From positions 1 to 64,000 of the forward strand of contig JAPDOI010001920.1 in NCBI GenBank assembly GCA_029168955.1: a stretch of DNA of 64,000 nucleotides, given 5' to 3'. The stretch comes from Aplectana chamaeleonis. Lineage: Eukaryota > Nematoda > Chromadorea > Rhabditida > Cosmocercidae. Position 1 is the first letter of the stretch. Each line of letters begins with the position of its first letter. Shown piece after piece: positions 43,481-54,989 of this stretch. The position numbers and the translations under genes are program-made. A model generated the notes under the pieces. It had not been told where the DNA came from and made no database searches. It worked only from the letters and a program-made list of their open reading frames with translations.

Positions 43481-43871
43481 GGAATAATTTGAAGAAGACG
43501 GTATTCGCGCAGTTTTCGCAAGTTCCTCGGGTACACCTATGGGACACGCTAAAATCTCAGAATGGGAATTTCGTTCGGAGCCTGTCTTCAATTCACTTTC
43601 ATCTTTCCATGCTTCGATTTCCGCGATAGGGCTTAAAACTAACCATAAAAATTGTTACGCGATTTACCTTCCAAAGCCGCATTTCCGCATCCTTCAAGGC
43701 TTTTCGCACCGAAAACGCAATTTTTAAAACTATTTTTGTTCTGTTCGTCTTTTATATACGGTTTACTTTTCAATAGTCTACCAATATTTCGAAGAACTTT
43801 CAGTTTGTCACATGACGTTGTGTTTATTCATCGGGCGGATGATTAATGATTACATAACCGAACTCGTGCAG

Positions 43872-44017
43872 GTGATTTTCTCGCCCACTGTGATGACGTA
43901 CGTGGTGGATCAGAACCCGAGAAGATTGAAGAGATTTTCCATCACGAGATTCTGTTTTTTGAAGACGTGGATGACAACGGCGATTTAGAGATTATTGGTG
44001 GCTTGCACACATCGCAC
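43872..44017 (+). CDS. Candidate single exon, acidic with EF-hand-like loop
   Basis: An acceptor (TCGTGCAG) precedes 43872 and a donor-like GTACGT follows 44017. In phase the segment reads GDFLAHCDDVRGGSEPEKIE and then HHEILFFEDVDDNGDLEIIG, an acidic stretch resembling a calcium-binding EF-hand loop (D-x-D-x-N-G) but lacking the usual acidic residue at loop position 12. No neighbouring exon could be found, and a different frame is also open over much of the interval. It could be a real exon of an unrecognised gene, a pseudogene piece, or chance. Confidence 0.25.
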
Positions 44018-45164
44018 AATCAACGTACGTGGTCCCCCGAAAAAGTGTTTCTCTCGGTCATCTCATGTTGCTTTCCAATAGTTTCCCTTGTTTTTTCGAT
44101 GATTCCAGTAGATGTTTTTTAATCTCAAGACACTGGCATTGCAGTGCAATGGCCCAGAACGATTTTAAACCAAACGAAAAAAATAGAGAAATACAGCGTT
44201 GCTATTTAGTATGTTCTGCTTTTGAGAATGCGGTAAGAGTTCAGTAAGTCACAGTTCTGGAATAACTAAAATAATTTCGGATACCCACAAGAGTACTGGT
44301 TCGAAATGACTTATAACAACTCGGCGCTTTGTGCAAGTAAAAAAAAAACGCCGCAGAACGCCGTCTTTGCAAAAAAATTTGTTGGTACTGTATGTATTTC
44401 CCAATACTTCTTACACCTTAACAAATCTCTCTGTCAATTTTTCGATGCCACTTCGCCAAAAATTGTTCGCTCACGTGGCGAGAAAGAACGTAGACCTGAA
44501 TTTGAGGTCCTTCTTTACTGCCCCAACTGCCAATTTTGGAGGGTGCAAAGTACTAATATCGCACGGTGCAATATTAAACATAGCATTTTCTTGATTTTAT
44601 AATAATTTTGAACTAGTTGTCGCAATTTAATTCATATCGAATCAAAAAATACAAAATCAAAAAATAAATGAATAAATAATATGAACCTAAATAAAATAAA
44701 CTAAAATAAAACCAGCGGATTCAGAAAAAATCAAAAATAAGTTGATGAATCGAAGTTTTGTTCTTCTTACCTATAGAAGCAAAAATACTGATTCGAAATA
44801 TGTAACTTAATGCAGTGCGTCTCATAATTACTGCAACATCTTCAAAACACTAATATCGAGTTCCGCTATAATTTTCATCTGTTGGCATCGTAAACAGCTA
44901 TGATAGTAGTTCCACGTTTCACGTTCCGAAACTCGCATTTCCGCGCAATTTTGAGGGTTTCGCAACCGATTTCCGGAAAACGAGAGAAACATTTCTCATA
45001 GAAACCCGAAACCCGCTTTCAAAATTTTAGAACTCTGTTCCGCTCATCCCTCATCGTGACCATTCGTCTCTGCTCACCCGAAAACCCTTGTCTACAAACG
45101 TACACCAAAAAAATATTAAGAATTAAGGAATACTCGGCAATAAACCTCCAAAATCACCGTTTCA
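44018..45164. other. A/T-rich region without recognised genes
   Basis: Contains A/T-rich low-complexity sequence (44640-44720). Short frames only. Confidence 0.4.
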
Positions 45165-46290
45165 TAATTACAGCGAAACATTCACTAATTAAATTCTTTC
45201 TGTAAACAAACACTTTTCGCGGACTATCAATAGTCCACCTTCTCTGTGTCTGCCGAGAAAATGAGCCGAAAAAATCGTTTTGGCATAGAGCCAACCTCTT
45301 GTCTGAGCACTTGGTGGCCCAAATCACTCCAGGGATAGGTGACGACTTCTTCAAGGTCCTCAGTCGAATTGAATGTCTATCCCCAAGTGGAGTTCTAGAA
45401 GCTTCTTATGATGTTCGCGTCAAGTTTTGTACTGAAGGTCCATGGGGTTTTCACCATAGGCTAGCAGCGAATGCTATGAGCCTTCAAAAGTCCAAACTTT
45501 GAGAACTTACCCCGGCTTCTAGTCGGGGAGCACGACTGTTCACGTGAATCGCCACACTGATGCATGGTTTGTGCACCAGGAACTTACCACTGAGAATCTA
45601 TCCGAAGGCTGTCTTGACGCAAACTTTATGAGAAGCTTCTAATGAAATTTTGTTCCCTACACTTCCAGTCGAGGGTGGACATTTGATCCGACTTAAAGGC
45701 TGTGTTCCGATGAATATTCGAGTTCGGCTCAAAAATGGAGTTGTTCGGTCGTGAGCTATCGAATAGTGAAGAAACAGCAAAGAAAAACGCTCAGAATAGG
45801 CTTAAATATCGACTTCTATTCCACGGGTCGTGTACAAGTCGTGGACGAGCTTACGGGTCCTGCTAGTTTCTGGAACCGCGCGCTTACGGCAAAATTTGAG
45901 CGAATCGATCTGGCTGGACGCGACAGAGTTGCTAGGAAATTTTCCATCGAAAACGCCCGCGGCGCCACAAGCTCTTCAGAACGGGGCGGGGCGGGCTAAG
46001 CAGGCGTACTGGGCTAACGAAAGCTTCGCTTCGCCGTCGTTTTTATCGATTGCTGGCCCGTTTCCGATGCTTTCTTTGACTCTCTCCCCTACAGAAAACT
46101 CGAAAACGAGTGTTATAGTGAACTTTGCCTTGAAAGAGCCATCACCTATGCCTGGAGTAATTTGGGCCACCATAAGCTCTGACAAATTGTTGGATCAATG
46201 CTAAAACGAATTTTCAGCTCATTTGCAGACATGGACAAACCATGAACTACTAATCTACCGCGAGCAGTTTTCAGTTTCCAAAAAACATGA
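45165..46290. mobile_element. Fold-back element split by a TTAA-type element
   Basis: The outer arms (45240-45360: GAAAATGAGCCGAAAAAATC, TGGCCCAAATCACTCCAGGG; 46135-46240: the inverse, AGTAATTTGGGCCACCATAA and so on) belong to one fold-back. A second inner inverted pair lies at 45365-45430 and 45600-45690. A TTAA-type element occupies 45693-46134. Confidence 0.65.
45693..46134. mobile_element. TTAA-type element, subfamily 3
   Basis: Starts TTAAAGGCTGTGTTCCGATG and ends with the diverged inverse TTATAGTGAACTTTGCCTTG. The interior is inverted relative to 52996-53413 (shared GGGTCCTGCTAGTTTC, TCGATCTGGCTGGA and TATCGATTGCTGGCCCGTTT blocks). Confidence 0.75.
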
Positions 46291-46299
46291 ATAATGCAA

Positions 46300-47430
46300 G
46301 TGAAGCTATGAATATTGAACGGTGATTTCGAAGACTAATCATCAAGTATACCTTATTTCTTGCAATTTTTTCGAGTAAGTTTGTGAAGGAGGAGTTCCGG
46401 GTGTGCAGAGATGAATGATAATGATGCCAACAGATGAGAATTTGTGTGGAACCCGATAATGATGTTATGAGAGGTGTTGCCATAATTATGAAACGCTCTG
46501 TATAATACATTGGACAACCGTGAGTTCATAGAACTAGCAGAGAAAACATTGCGTTGAAAAAGGAACTATGTACTGGAGCAGACGAAGAAAACCAAGGTGA
46601 AGGCTGGAAATGAAGCACAACGCGAAGATTCAAACCAGCAGATCATCACATGACAAGAAATTCTCAATGACGTGCAACTGCTAGTAAACACTAAACACTG
46701 GATGGATGTTCTTTGACTGATAGTTGTCACCTGCAGAGATAAAAACAGATGCATGCAACCACTCAACATAAAGATTTCTTAACGTTGGAGAATGGTCTAG
46801 TAAAAAAAGGGGGACTTCTCTCGACTCCTTAATGAAGCCAGTGCTCTAAAAACACATCTGGCGCATTTGCTATGCAAAAAGTGATCTACTTCAGAATATC
46901 ATTGGAACACCTAGTTCCAAACCATTCAAAGCATGATACAAAACAAAACCCATTAGGAATGCCTTTTTTCTAATTCGAAGTAATCGTAGAACTAAGAAAA
47001 TCAAGGTCACAGGTGGAGCTCAAAAGTTTTTAAGTTGCAAAGATAACCTTCTTGATTGAAAAAATAGCACGTATGTATTCTTTAAAGCCACTCAGAGGAA
47101 CTATTAAGGTAGACTTCATTACTCCAATACAGGAAGACCAAACTAGATCAGTGCTCCTTCGGGTTTAAAATTTCAATCTTTAGAAAGTTAAACAACAACA
47201 TAGGGTGTCTAAGAAGGTCAGAAGATTTTAGCACCGAGTTCGCGTTATTGACGACATTTATGTTACATACAGCTGGTCGAATTCGCTTAGCATAAAAACA
47301 GCGATAGGATACCAGATTGAACAGCTTATGACACATTTAGGTTATTTATTATTGTTTACTTACCTTGATTCATTGAAAAAATAGTCTGGCTATTTCATAA
47401 AGAAGTAGTGAGCTTACAGCTCCAGAAAGA
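46300..47430. other. No gene recognised; possible transposon end
   Basis: On the minus strand a stretch starting near 46500 (CAGAGCGTTTCATAATTATG GCAAC) looks like the type of end seen in some DNA transposons, but no partner end was found. An ATG with a perfect GTAAGT donor at 47364 (minus) has no downstream exon that I can support. Confidence 0.3.
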
Positions 47431-47439
47431 GGCTAATTT

Positions 47440-47690
47440 TCAACTAAAAAGCGCATCTGCCAGTGAGCGCATCCTAAAAGGAGCAAAATCAAGAAATCTG
47501 CCATTATTCCAATGTTCTGCACCCGGCCATGGCTGATTGAGGCTATTTCGGGGTGCTGAACACGAATATGAGGAGTATTTCTTGATTTTTGGGACGATTG
47601 TGGCAGGTATCGAGCCATTTTTTTTTCATTGTAAAAAAATCAAAATCGAAGCTGACATCCGTGTGCAACACTTCCAGCAACCCTCATAGA
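47440..47690. repeat. Degenerate satellite-like fragment
   Basis: Contains GGCTATTTCGGGGTGCTGAA and CACGAATATGAGGAG, the theme of the block at 3985-4545. Confidence 0.5.
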
Positions 47691-48781
47691 CGAAGTTTGG
47701 GTAGAGAAAAAAAAACTATTTTCGAGATTTACCTACGGGTATGAAAGCATGAACTTTCGAAATTCATGTTTGAGACATTCAATACAAATAACAAGAACAT
47801 TTTCGCAAAATATTAGGCTGACCATTGCAGTTTTTCGAAAAAATGATTTTTGCCTCGTTGGTATGAGTTATTTTGGAAAGACATTAGCGATACAACATTT
47901 GGAAGTCCATTACTTACTCTATGTATTTGAATCTTCTTAACATTTTTCGTATTATTGTACTTGTTTTTTCGGAAATTCGCATCTAGGTGCAGAGTGGTCG
48001 CAGGACTGAGCATTCATACACGTTTATACTTATCTCCTACTGGAGCGTTTGATCTGTTATTGATGGAGGAGCGTTGTACCTTCCGAGCACTAAATGACCA
48101 CATCCACACAGACACAAGATATTTTTTTAGAGGCTGAACTTTTGCACTTTACAGAAATTTAATTTTATATAGTCTCTTCCCTATGCCAAGACTATTAGGC
48201 GCCAAGCTACATTGTAGAATAGACAAAAGGAACGCTATTCAACAATAGTTATTTTGCTAGTTACCGTTCATTTCTTTCAAAAAAATGATTCTTATTTTTT
48301 TCTCGAGTGTTGATAAGTAAATAGGCGATAAACTAAAAATAATATTTTTATGAGGGAACACCCAACTATATGATACCAAAATCATCATTTTTCATATGGC
48401 GTTCGGTGCCTCAAAGCTATACCATAAAGAAGAAAAATTTGACGTTTTCGAAAAAATGCAAGAGTTGCTTCATTGAAGTAAATCTACCAGTTTGCGTGAG
48501 TGTCACCAGTCAACGCTCGGAGAGGTCAAACGTTCCTACAGCAATGACAGATGCAACGCTTCGATAGGAGGCAAGTATAGAAAGATGGAAATATCAAGTA
48601 CTGCGACCACATTAAAAAAATTCGAATGCAAAATTCCAAAATAAACTAGTCTCACGGAAAGTGATGAGGATCATTAGATAGAGGGATAACTGTTTCTTTG
48701 AATGCTTTATTACATGTCGTTGAAATAAATCATACAAATAAGGAAACATTCCTTTTTCGAAGAACCGCAATTATTACCAAA

Positions 48782-49566
48782 TACAATACCTGCGCTAAAT
48801 TTTGTAAAAACGGGGAGCATTTGCCAAACTTGTCAGAAAAGGTCCGATGCTTGTGACTTTTTTGAACGAAGAATTTTTTGGATTCTGAAAACTTTACCAT
48901 ATTCACAGCTCAAACTCCTATCTAATAGTGTGCTTTCTGAACCGAAGTTCTTCAAAATCGCTTTGTTTTTGAATGAATTCGTTTTTGCAGTCGTTTTTGA
49001 AAAACGTCGCGCGCGGCAAAGTGCGGGGAAATTTTGATTTGTAATTGTACAAGTAATAGAAGAGTAATCTCCACGTTTTCTTCATGTATTAGATGCAGTT
49101 GGGACAATCTCGAGATTCGAGCGTGTAGAATTCCAGAAATCCTTCATTAAAAGCGCTTGGAAGGCTCTTGAAAAGTCGGAGTTGTGTTGTGAAAGCCTCA
49201 AGCCGATAAATGGGGGAGTTCGAAAATTCTTCATGCATGAATCTCAAAATTGTTCCACCTGCATCTGGTACATGAAGAAAAAGTAAAGATTGCTTATAAT
49301 ACTTGAAGAATTACTACTCAAAGTTTCACCGCACTTTACCGCGCGCGACGGTTTTGAGAAACGACCGCAAAAAAGATTTCATTTAGAAATAAAGCGCTTT
49401 TAGGGAACTCTTGTCCGCAAAGTACATCATTAGGTAGGGATTTGAATGATAGCGTTTTCAGAACCCAAAAAAGTATTCGTTCAACAAAGTTACAAGCATC
49501 GAACGCTTTTTTTGCCAAGTTTAGAAAATGCTCCCCGTTTTTACAAAACCTAGCGCGGGTATTGTA
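48782..49566. mobile_element. Fold-back element F, copy 1 (785 bp)
   Basis: TACAATACCTGCGCTAAATT and TTGTAAAAACGGGGAGCATT are mirrored by AATGCTCCCCGTTTTTACAA and AACCTAGCGCGGGTATTGTA. The arms extend inward through ATTCGTTTTTGCAGTCGTTT and CGCGCGCGGCAAAGTGCGG, so nearly the whole element is palindromic. The small frames on both strands are not proteins I recognise. Confidence 0.9.
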
Positions 49567-50137
49567 CTTCATTTTGCAAATTTCGGATTACGCAATGATG
49601 ATTTGTGATTTCAGTACGTTTATTTTTTACACTTATAGGCGCCAGTAACCAAGTATGAAACTTGTGAATCTCAACGACAGAGCACACACGGACTCTAAAA
49701 ACAGATTTAATCACATATGAACTCTGGGGAAATTTGAGTGAGCTCTTCATATGATTATCACAAGCAGTGCAGCGGTTGACTTTGGTGAAATTCAACTGAT
49801 GATAAGGACGTTTAGGCGGAAAATGACATCTAACCGCTGGCGATGTGCGAAATAGAGAGCCCGTTAGTGATGCCCCTGAAAAAATCATTTGATCATTCTA
49901 TCCGTTCTACAAAAGTCGCTTTCATGTTTGACTTCGTGATTATAAAAAAAACTTCTTTGGCGAGCATTTATGAAGAACGCTATCAGAATATATCAATGAA
50001 AGTAATAGGAGAATTAAGTTGCTCTTGACCATCTATCCCTTTTCAGGATACGGTAAATGATCACACGGTGCTACTATAGGTACACCATTGTATTGAGTTC
50101 AAGAATGGGGGGAGGCTCGACCGGTATCGAAGGAGAA

Positions 50138-50928
50138 TACAATACCTGCGCTAAGTTTAGCAAAAACGGGGAGCATCTGGCAACTTGGCAAAAAAGCGTC
50201 CGATGCATGTAACTCCTTTGAAACTTTTTCAAATTCTGAAAACGCTAAGATATTCACGGATCGAATTGCTACCTAATTATGTGACTTGTGGGCCGAGGTT
50301 CCCTTGGATCGTTTTGTTTTTGGAGGAAATCGGTTTTGCGATCGTTTTTCAAAAATGTCGCGAGCGGCGAAGTGCGGCGAAACTTTGAGCAGTATTTGTA
50401 CGAGTAATGGAAGAGCAATCTGTTAGCTTTCTTCATAAATTAGGTGCAGGTGCGAGAATCTCAAGGTTTGTTAAGGCTAAGTTTTCAAAATCCTTCACTA
50501 AACACGCTTGAGAACTACATGAAAAGTCGGAGTTCTGTTGCGAGAACCCCGGACTCTCGAATGAAGGATTCAGAAAATTCAGCCAATATAAGCCTAGAGA
50601 TTCTCTCACCTGCACCTAATTTATCAAGAAAACACACAGATTGCTCCTCCTTGTACTCGTACAAATAGTGGTCAAAGTTTCGCCGCACTTCGCCGAGCGC
50701 GACGTTTTTGAAAAACGATTGCAAAAACGATTTCCTCCAAAAACAAAGCGATCCAAGGGAACCTCGGCCCACAAGTCATATAATTGGGCAGCAATTTGAT
50801 CTGTGATTATGATAGCGTTTTTAGAAATCAAAAAAGTCTTCATTCAAAAAAGTTACATGCATCGGACGCTTTTTTGCCAAGTTTGCCAGATGCTCCCCGT
50901 TTTTACAAAACTTAGCGCGGGTATTGTA
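50138..50928. mobile_element. Fold-back element F, copy 2 (791 bp)
   Basis: Same family and design as 48782-49566, with arms of about 390 bp meeting near 50530; GCGCTAAGTTTAGCAAAAAC against GTTTTTACAAAACTTAGCGC. Arm-to-arm similarity is high. The two copies are only 571 bp apart. Confidence 0.9.
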
Positions 50929-52170
50929 GCTTGCTGGAAAGCAAACAGAGTTCGTAACTGATGAATTTACCAGGCTAGCATTTTACCATTGGACCACAGG
51001 TACCCGACTCGATAGGGGATTATAATTTGGGAAACAACTGAACCTAAGCACGATTTCTGACTGTTGAAATTGACATCGGTATCTGTCGTATCCTATACAC
51101 TGTAATCGCTTTTCTTATCACAGATAGATAGGGACTACAAGATGAACAATGGCATAAAAATGAAAAAAAAATTCTGCAAGAGTGGCACTATTCACGTAAG
51201 AAACCAATTCTAGACATTTGATGCGAATGTTGAAGTTTTTATAAAAGCGCATGATGATTGATGACCACAAAAATGAAACAAAAGACGAACTTGCGAAGAA
51301 TTCGTGAGCACAATCGGATCATAAACATTCAGAGGAAGTCACCAAATGCGAAAAATCGCATTAACTGGTTACGAGGACAAAAATAAGTAGCAGAAGACTA
51401 TTGAGGATGACCTCAGTTGTGGGAAAAAGGCCGACGCGAAGCAACAAGAAGTGCCGATAAGACCGCAAGTCTCGGCATTTATGGCCGGCTACGCGTGCAT
51501 TTGTGGATAATGACAGATAATGAGAGACGGCCTACTTGAGTGTTTTTTCAAATGATAAATGTAGTAAGAAATTGGCGAAGACGTGACAAAACCCCCGGTA
51601 TAGGGAAGAAGGACGGGGGCCCGTTTGAGCTATGTAATAGCGCGTTGTGATCGATAGTGGAATGATTGGAAAAGCGAATTCCACAGAGACACACACGCAG
51701 CTCTCCCCGCAAAGATCGTCCGTCAACTGGACATCCTGGGCGGTCCACAGGAAGCACTACACAGCTGTTCCGCTTCTTAAACACAACTGGTTAACTGATT
51801 GCTAGAGCTGTGCAGAAAATCATTCCGAAAAAACTGTCGCTTTACTTGCTGTCGGAGTGCGGACAGCTGGTCCTTTGTCTTAATGGATGAATTCGAAGGG
51901 GTTCTCTGAACAATATGAGCTCACGTTTTCTGGTGGTACGTCAACAAAAGACGTCTTGGGTGATAACTCGGAGACCTCGTTGGAAGCCCTCTACGAACTT
52001 CGATCAACTGGAGTGCACAAGAACTTCGACCGTGATTCTTTTTATTTATTTTGGGAGCACGCCAGGGCTAGCGATACACTGCGATGGTTCATTAGGCCAT
52101 GTTCTGGATTTCCTAATGTTTGTGAATATTTTATGCCTTTTTATGGCATGATAAATTATCGCAAGGCAGC
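50929..52170. other. No gene recognised
   Basis: Contains short frames and scattered A-runs. The 141-codon frame at 51887-52312 (+) crosses the SINE-like segment at 52180-52285 and has no recognisable domain, so it is left out. Confidence 0.4.
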
Positions 52171-52179
52171 TGAGTTGAA

Positions 52180-52285
52180 TACAAAACCTAGGGGTCAGAC
52201 AGGACTCGAACTTGCAACGCTTCGATTTCAGGACGAGTGTTTCCACCACACCACTGACATCCGCTCTGCATTCGTCAATTCAGCT
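52180..52285 (-). repeat. Possible tRNA-derived SINE head
   Basis: The minus strand reads CAGTGGTGTGGTGGAAACAC, CTCGTCCTGAAATCGAAG and AGTTCGAGTCCTG, in the order of a tRNA D-arm/A-box, anticodon arm and T-arm/B-box. The stems pair poorly, so it is not a functional tRNA. No A-rich tail was identified. Confidence 0.3.
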
Positions 52286-52569
52286 ACTCTGTTATCATTT
52301 ACCATGCCATAGAAAGTCGTGAAATATTCAAAAACATTAAAAAAATTCATCGTCAAAAGCCCTCAGTTTGACTGAGTTTAATGCCGGCTTGAACTTGCCA
52401 GATCACACGCTTGTTTTCGAATCTTACCGGGAAGCTGCCATGGTTTCACGAATGCGGCCAGAGTGTATCAATAATCCTGGTCCAGAATTTTCTTATTTCC
52501 TCGGGGAATATCATAAAATGACATTTTCATAGATTTACAAAGACAAAAGTTGCACCAGAAGAGCAATTT

Positions 52570-52995
52570 TTGGAAGTTCAGAACAATTGTTCTCGATTTA
52601 GCCCAAAACGTTTTTCTAGAGGTTATTTCGGGTGCTGATTACAAATCTGTGGTTCATTTGTCGATTATTTAGAGCCTTTCGACAGATTTGGTCTAAAGTT
52701 CTATACTGAGGGGAATTTTGCTGACCAAACGCGCTTTAGGCAATTTCCAGGAAAAACCTCGCCTAAAACTTGTCTTCAAGGGTTTTGTTTTCGTACTGCT
52801 TTCACATAAATCTATAGTCGGCTTGTCGATTTTTCTTGGATTACGGCGGGTAGACGGTAGTACGGTCAAAATATCATATTTGACTCGAAACTCCTCTGTG
52901 GGGATTGTTTGGTACATCCGACATGAATTTGTGGTTAATTTGTCAATTTTTAATGTTGTGTTCCAGATAAATCTCGTGTTTGAGTTTCTAGTATG
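52570..52995. repeat. Degenerate satellite-like block
   Basis: Units with TTATTTCGGGTGCTGATTAC, AAATCTGTGGTTCATTTGTC and TCGGCTTGTCGATTTTTCTT, as at 3985-4545 and 53600-54190. Confidence 0.55.
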
Positions 52996-53413
52996 AAACA
53001 CTACGCTGGCAGACGCTGGAGGGGATAGTGTCGAAGAAAGCAGTGAAAACGGGCCAGAAATCGATAAAAACGACGTCGAAGTGAAGATTTCGTTATCCCA
53101 GTACGCCTGCCCTTATCCCGCTCCGCCCCCTTCTGACGAGATTGTGGCGCAGCGGATGCTTTTGATGGCGAATCGCCAAGAAACTCCGCCACTTCCAGAC
53201 TGATCGATTTGAGCATATTTCGTCATTAGCGCGCTTTCGGAAACTAGCAGGGCCCGTAGTCTCATCCACTCCCTGAACATTGGAAACCGCTATTTTAGCC
53301 TATTCTGAGCACTTCTCTTCGCTGTTTCTTCACTATTCGATAGCTCACGAACGAATAACCCCACTTTTTGAGTCGAACGCGAATATGATACTCATCGTGA
53401 ACACTGCCTCTAA
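52996..53413. mobile_element. TTAA-type element, subfamily 3, inverted copy
   Basis: The right end TCATCGTGAACACTGCCTCT AAT is typical; the left end is eroded (GAAACACTACGCTGGC). Its interior is the inverse of the element at 45693-46134. Confidence 0.65.
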
Positions 53414-53599
53414 TTAGGGCATTCCGTACATTTCCGGTGAGCTTTTACAAAACCGTGTTTTGGTAGTTGTTGTTATGGGACACGGCATTGATAGTCCGTT
53501 TTCCAAATCTCCTAAATGCCTCAGAGCTCTGCAGGAGATTCCCAAAAGCGGGTATTTTCATAGCATTGCGTAGGGAAAAGTGGTACACGAGTGGCAATT

Positions 53600-54190
53600 T
53601 TTAAGGTGCTCAAAAAATATCTCCGATTGAGCTTAATGTTTTACTGCGGGTTATTTTGGATGCTGATTACGAACTTGATGCCCATTTGTCAATAATTCAG
53701 AAAAATACGTCCGATTCGGTGCGAAGCTTCAATGTGGGGGAAAATTTGCTGGCCAAAGGCGACTTCTGACGATTTCGAGAATGCTACGATGAAATCGTCT
53801 CAAAACTTATACGTAGGGGTTATTTGGGCTGCCTAACACAAATCTATGGTCGGTTTATCGATTTTCCTTGGATTACGGTATGTAACGGTGGGTATACGGT
53901 ACCTCAGTCAAGGTCTCAGATTTGACTCAGAATTTCATTATGGATGTTATTTGGGGAGCTGAACACGGAGTTGAGGTCCATTTTTCGATTTCCGAAATTC
54001 TAAGGCAAGTAACGCCTATTAAAAGGCATTATGCCTACCGTAACCTACAGTAACCCTAAGTCTGGCGAAGAACAGGATTCGGGTTCAGCGACCCATATAA
54101 TCCACAGTTGAAAGTTTTGAGCCGAATCCGGAATTTTTTCCGAACACCCAAAAATTTCCTGGTGGGCCCTACCCTAATGTAACTTTTTGT
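53600..54190. repeat. Degenerate satellite-like block
   Basis: At least four diverged units (GGATGCTGATTACGAACTTG, GGGCTGCCTAACACAAATCT, GGGGAGCTGAACACGGAGTT) at intervals of 120-150 bp. Confidence 0.6.
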
Positions 54191-54295
54191 GGAACATTAC
54201 ACCTATCCGTATGGCTCTTATTGTACTGTTTTTAGTATTATTTATGTGTGTTTGTGAGTATATTTATGTGCATATGACGTTTGCCTTAAAGGCAG

Positions 54296-54777
54296 TGTTC
54301 ACGATGATTTTCGTCCCCGAGTTTTTCACATAAAACAATGCGTTGACCTCAAAGTGTTCCCAAAATTACAAAAAAACGGCGAGAAACGCATTAGAACGTC
54401 GTATTTCAGTGACATTATTCCATAACATGGACTAGTTGTCCGGTTGGATGAACATGCTCGTGGTGGTTGCCACTTTTGGAAAACTGGATCAATTGAAAAT
54501 AGAAGAATATTTTATGCAAAGCAGGATTAGTTAGGGCCCTAAGAAAAGAACGGAGCAATAGAGAGTAGAGAATTGCAAAGGACGGGTCCACAAAAGATTT
54601 AATCGTCACAACAAACAGATCCTGTGATACTTAAGAAGCGGGATGATATTTAAGGATTTCGTGCCCTTCCAGTGCGTTTTTCTTAATTTCTACGTTATTT
54701 TAGTTCCACCTGGGGGCCACTTAATCAATATAGCGAAGAATCTCAGAATCGAAGATTATCGTGAACACTGCCTTTAA
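54296..54777. mobile_element. TTAA-type element, clean copy
   Basis: TTAAAGGCAGTGTTCACGAT and ATTATCGTGAACACTGCCTT TAA form the ends. The interior (GTTGTCCGGTTGGATGAACA, GTAGAGAATTGCAAAGGACG) matches the partial copy at 15565-15948. Confidence 0.88.
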
Positions 54778-54883
54778 GTGACGTAATAAACAAAACAAAA
54801 CAAAACAACGGTTCATTTATGTACTGCCACGAACCTACAGCAACGACAACATGGTTTTCCAAATCTCCACGGAAATTTTAAAG

Positions 54884-54985
54884 CAGTCCCTTGAAAGGTA
54901 AAAAAATTGTGTAATCCGTAGCCTACAACAGTATTACCCTCAGACTAGCTATATAAACGGACCACAGGTTCGTGTTAAGCGCCCT
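54884..54985. repeat. Dispersed repeat, pair with 1188-1290
   Basis: See 1188-1290. Here too it follows soon after a TTAA-type element. Confidence 0.7.
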
Positions 54986-54989
54986 AGAT

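Noticed and set aside
46290..46505. Minus-strand ORF ending at a GTATAC donor-like site
   Set aside because: The left part resembles a transposon end, no partner exon was found, and the peptide is unknown.
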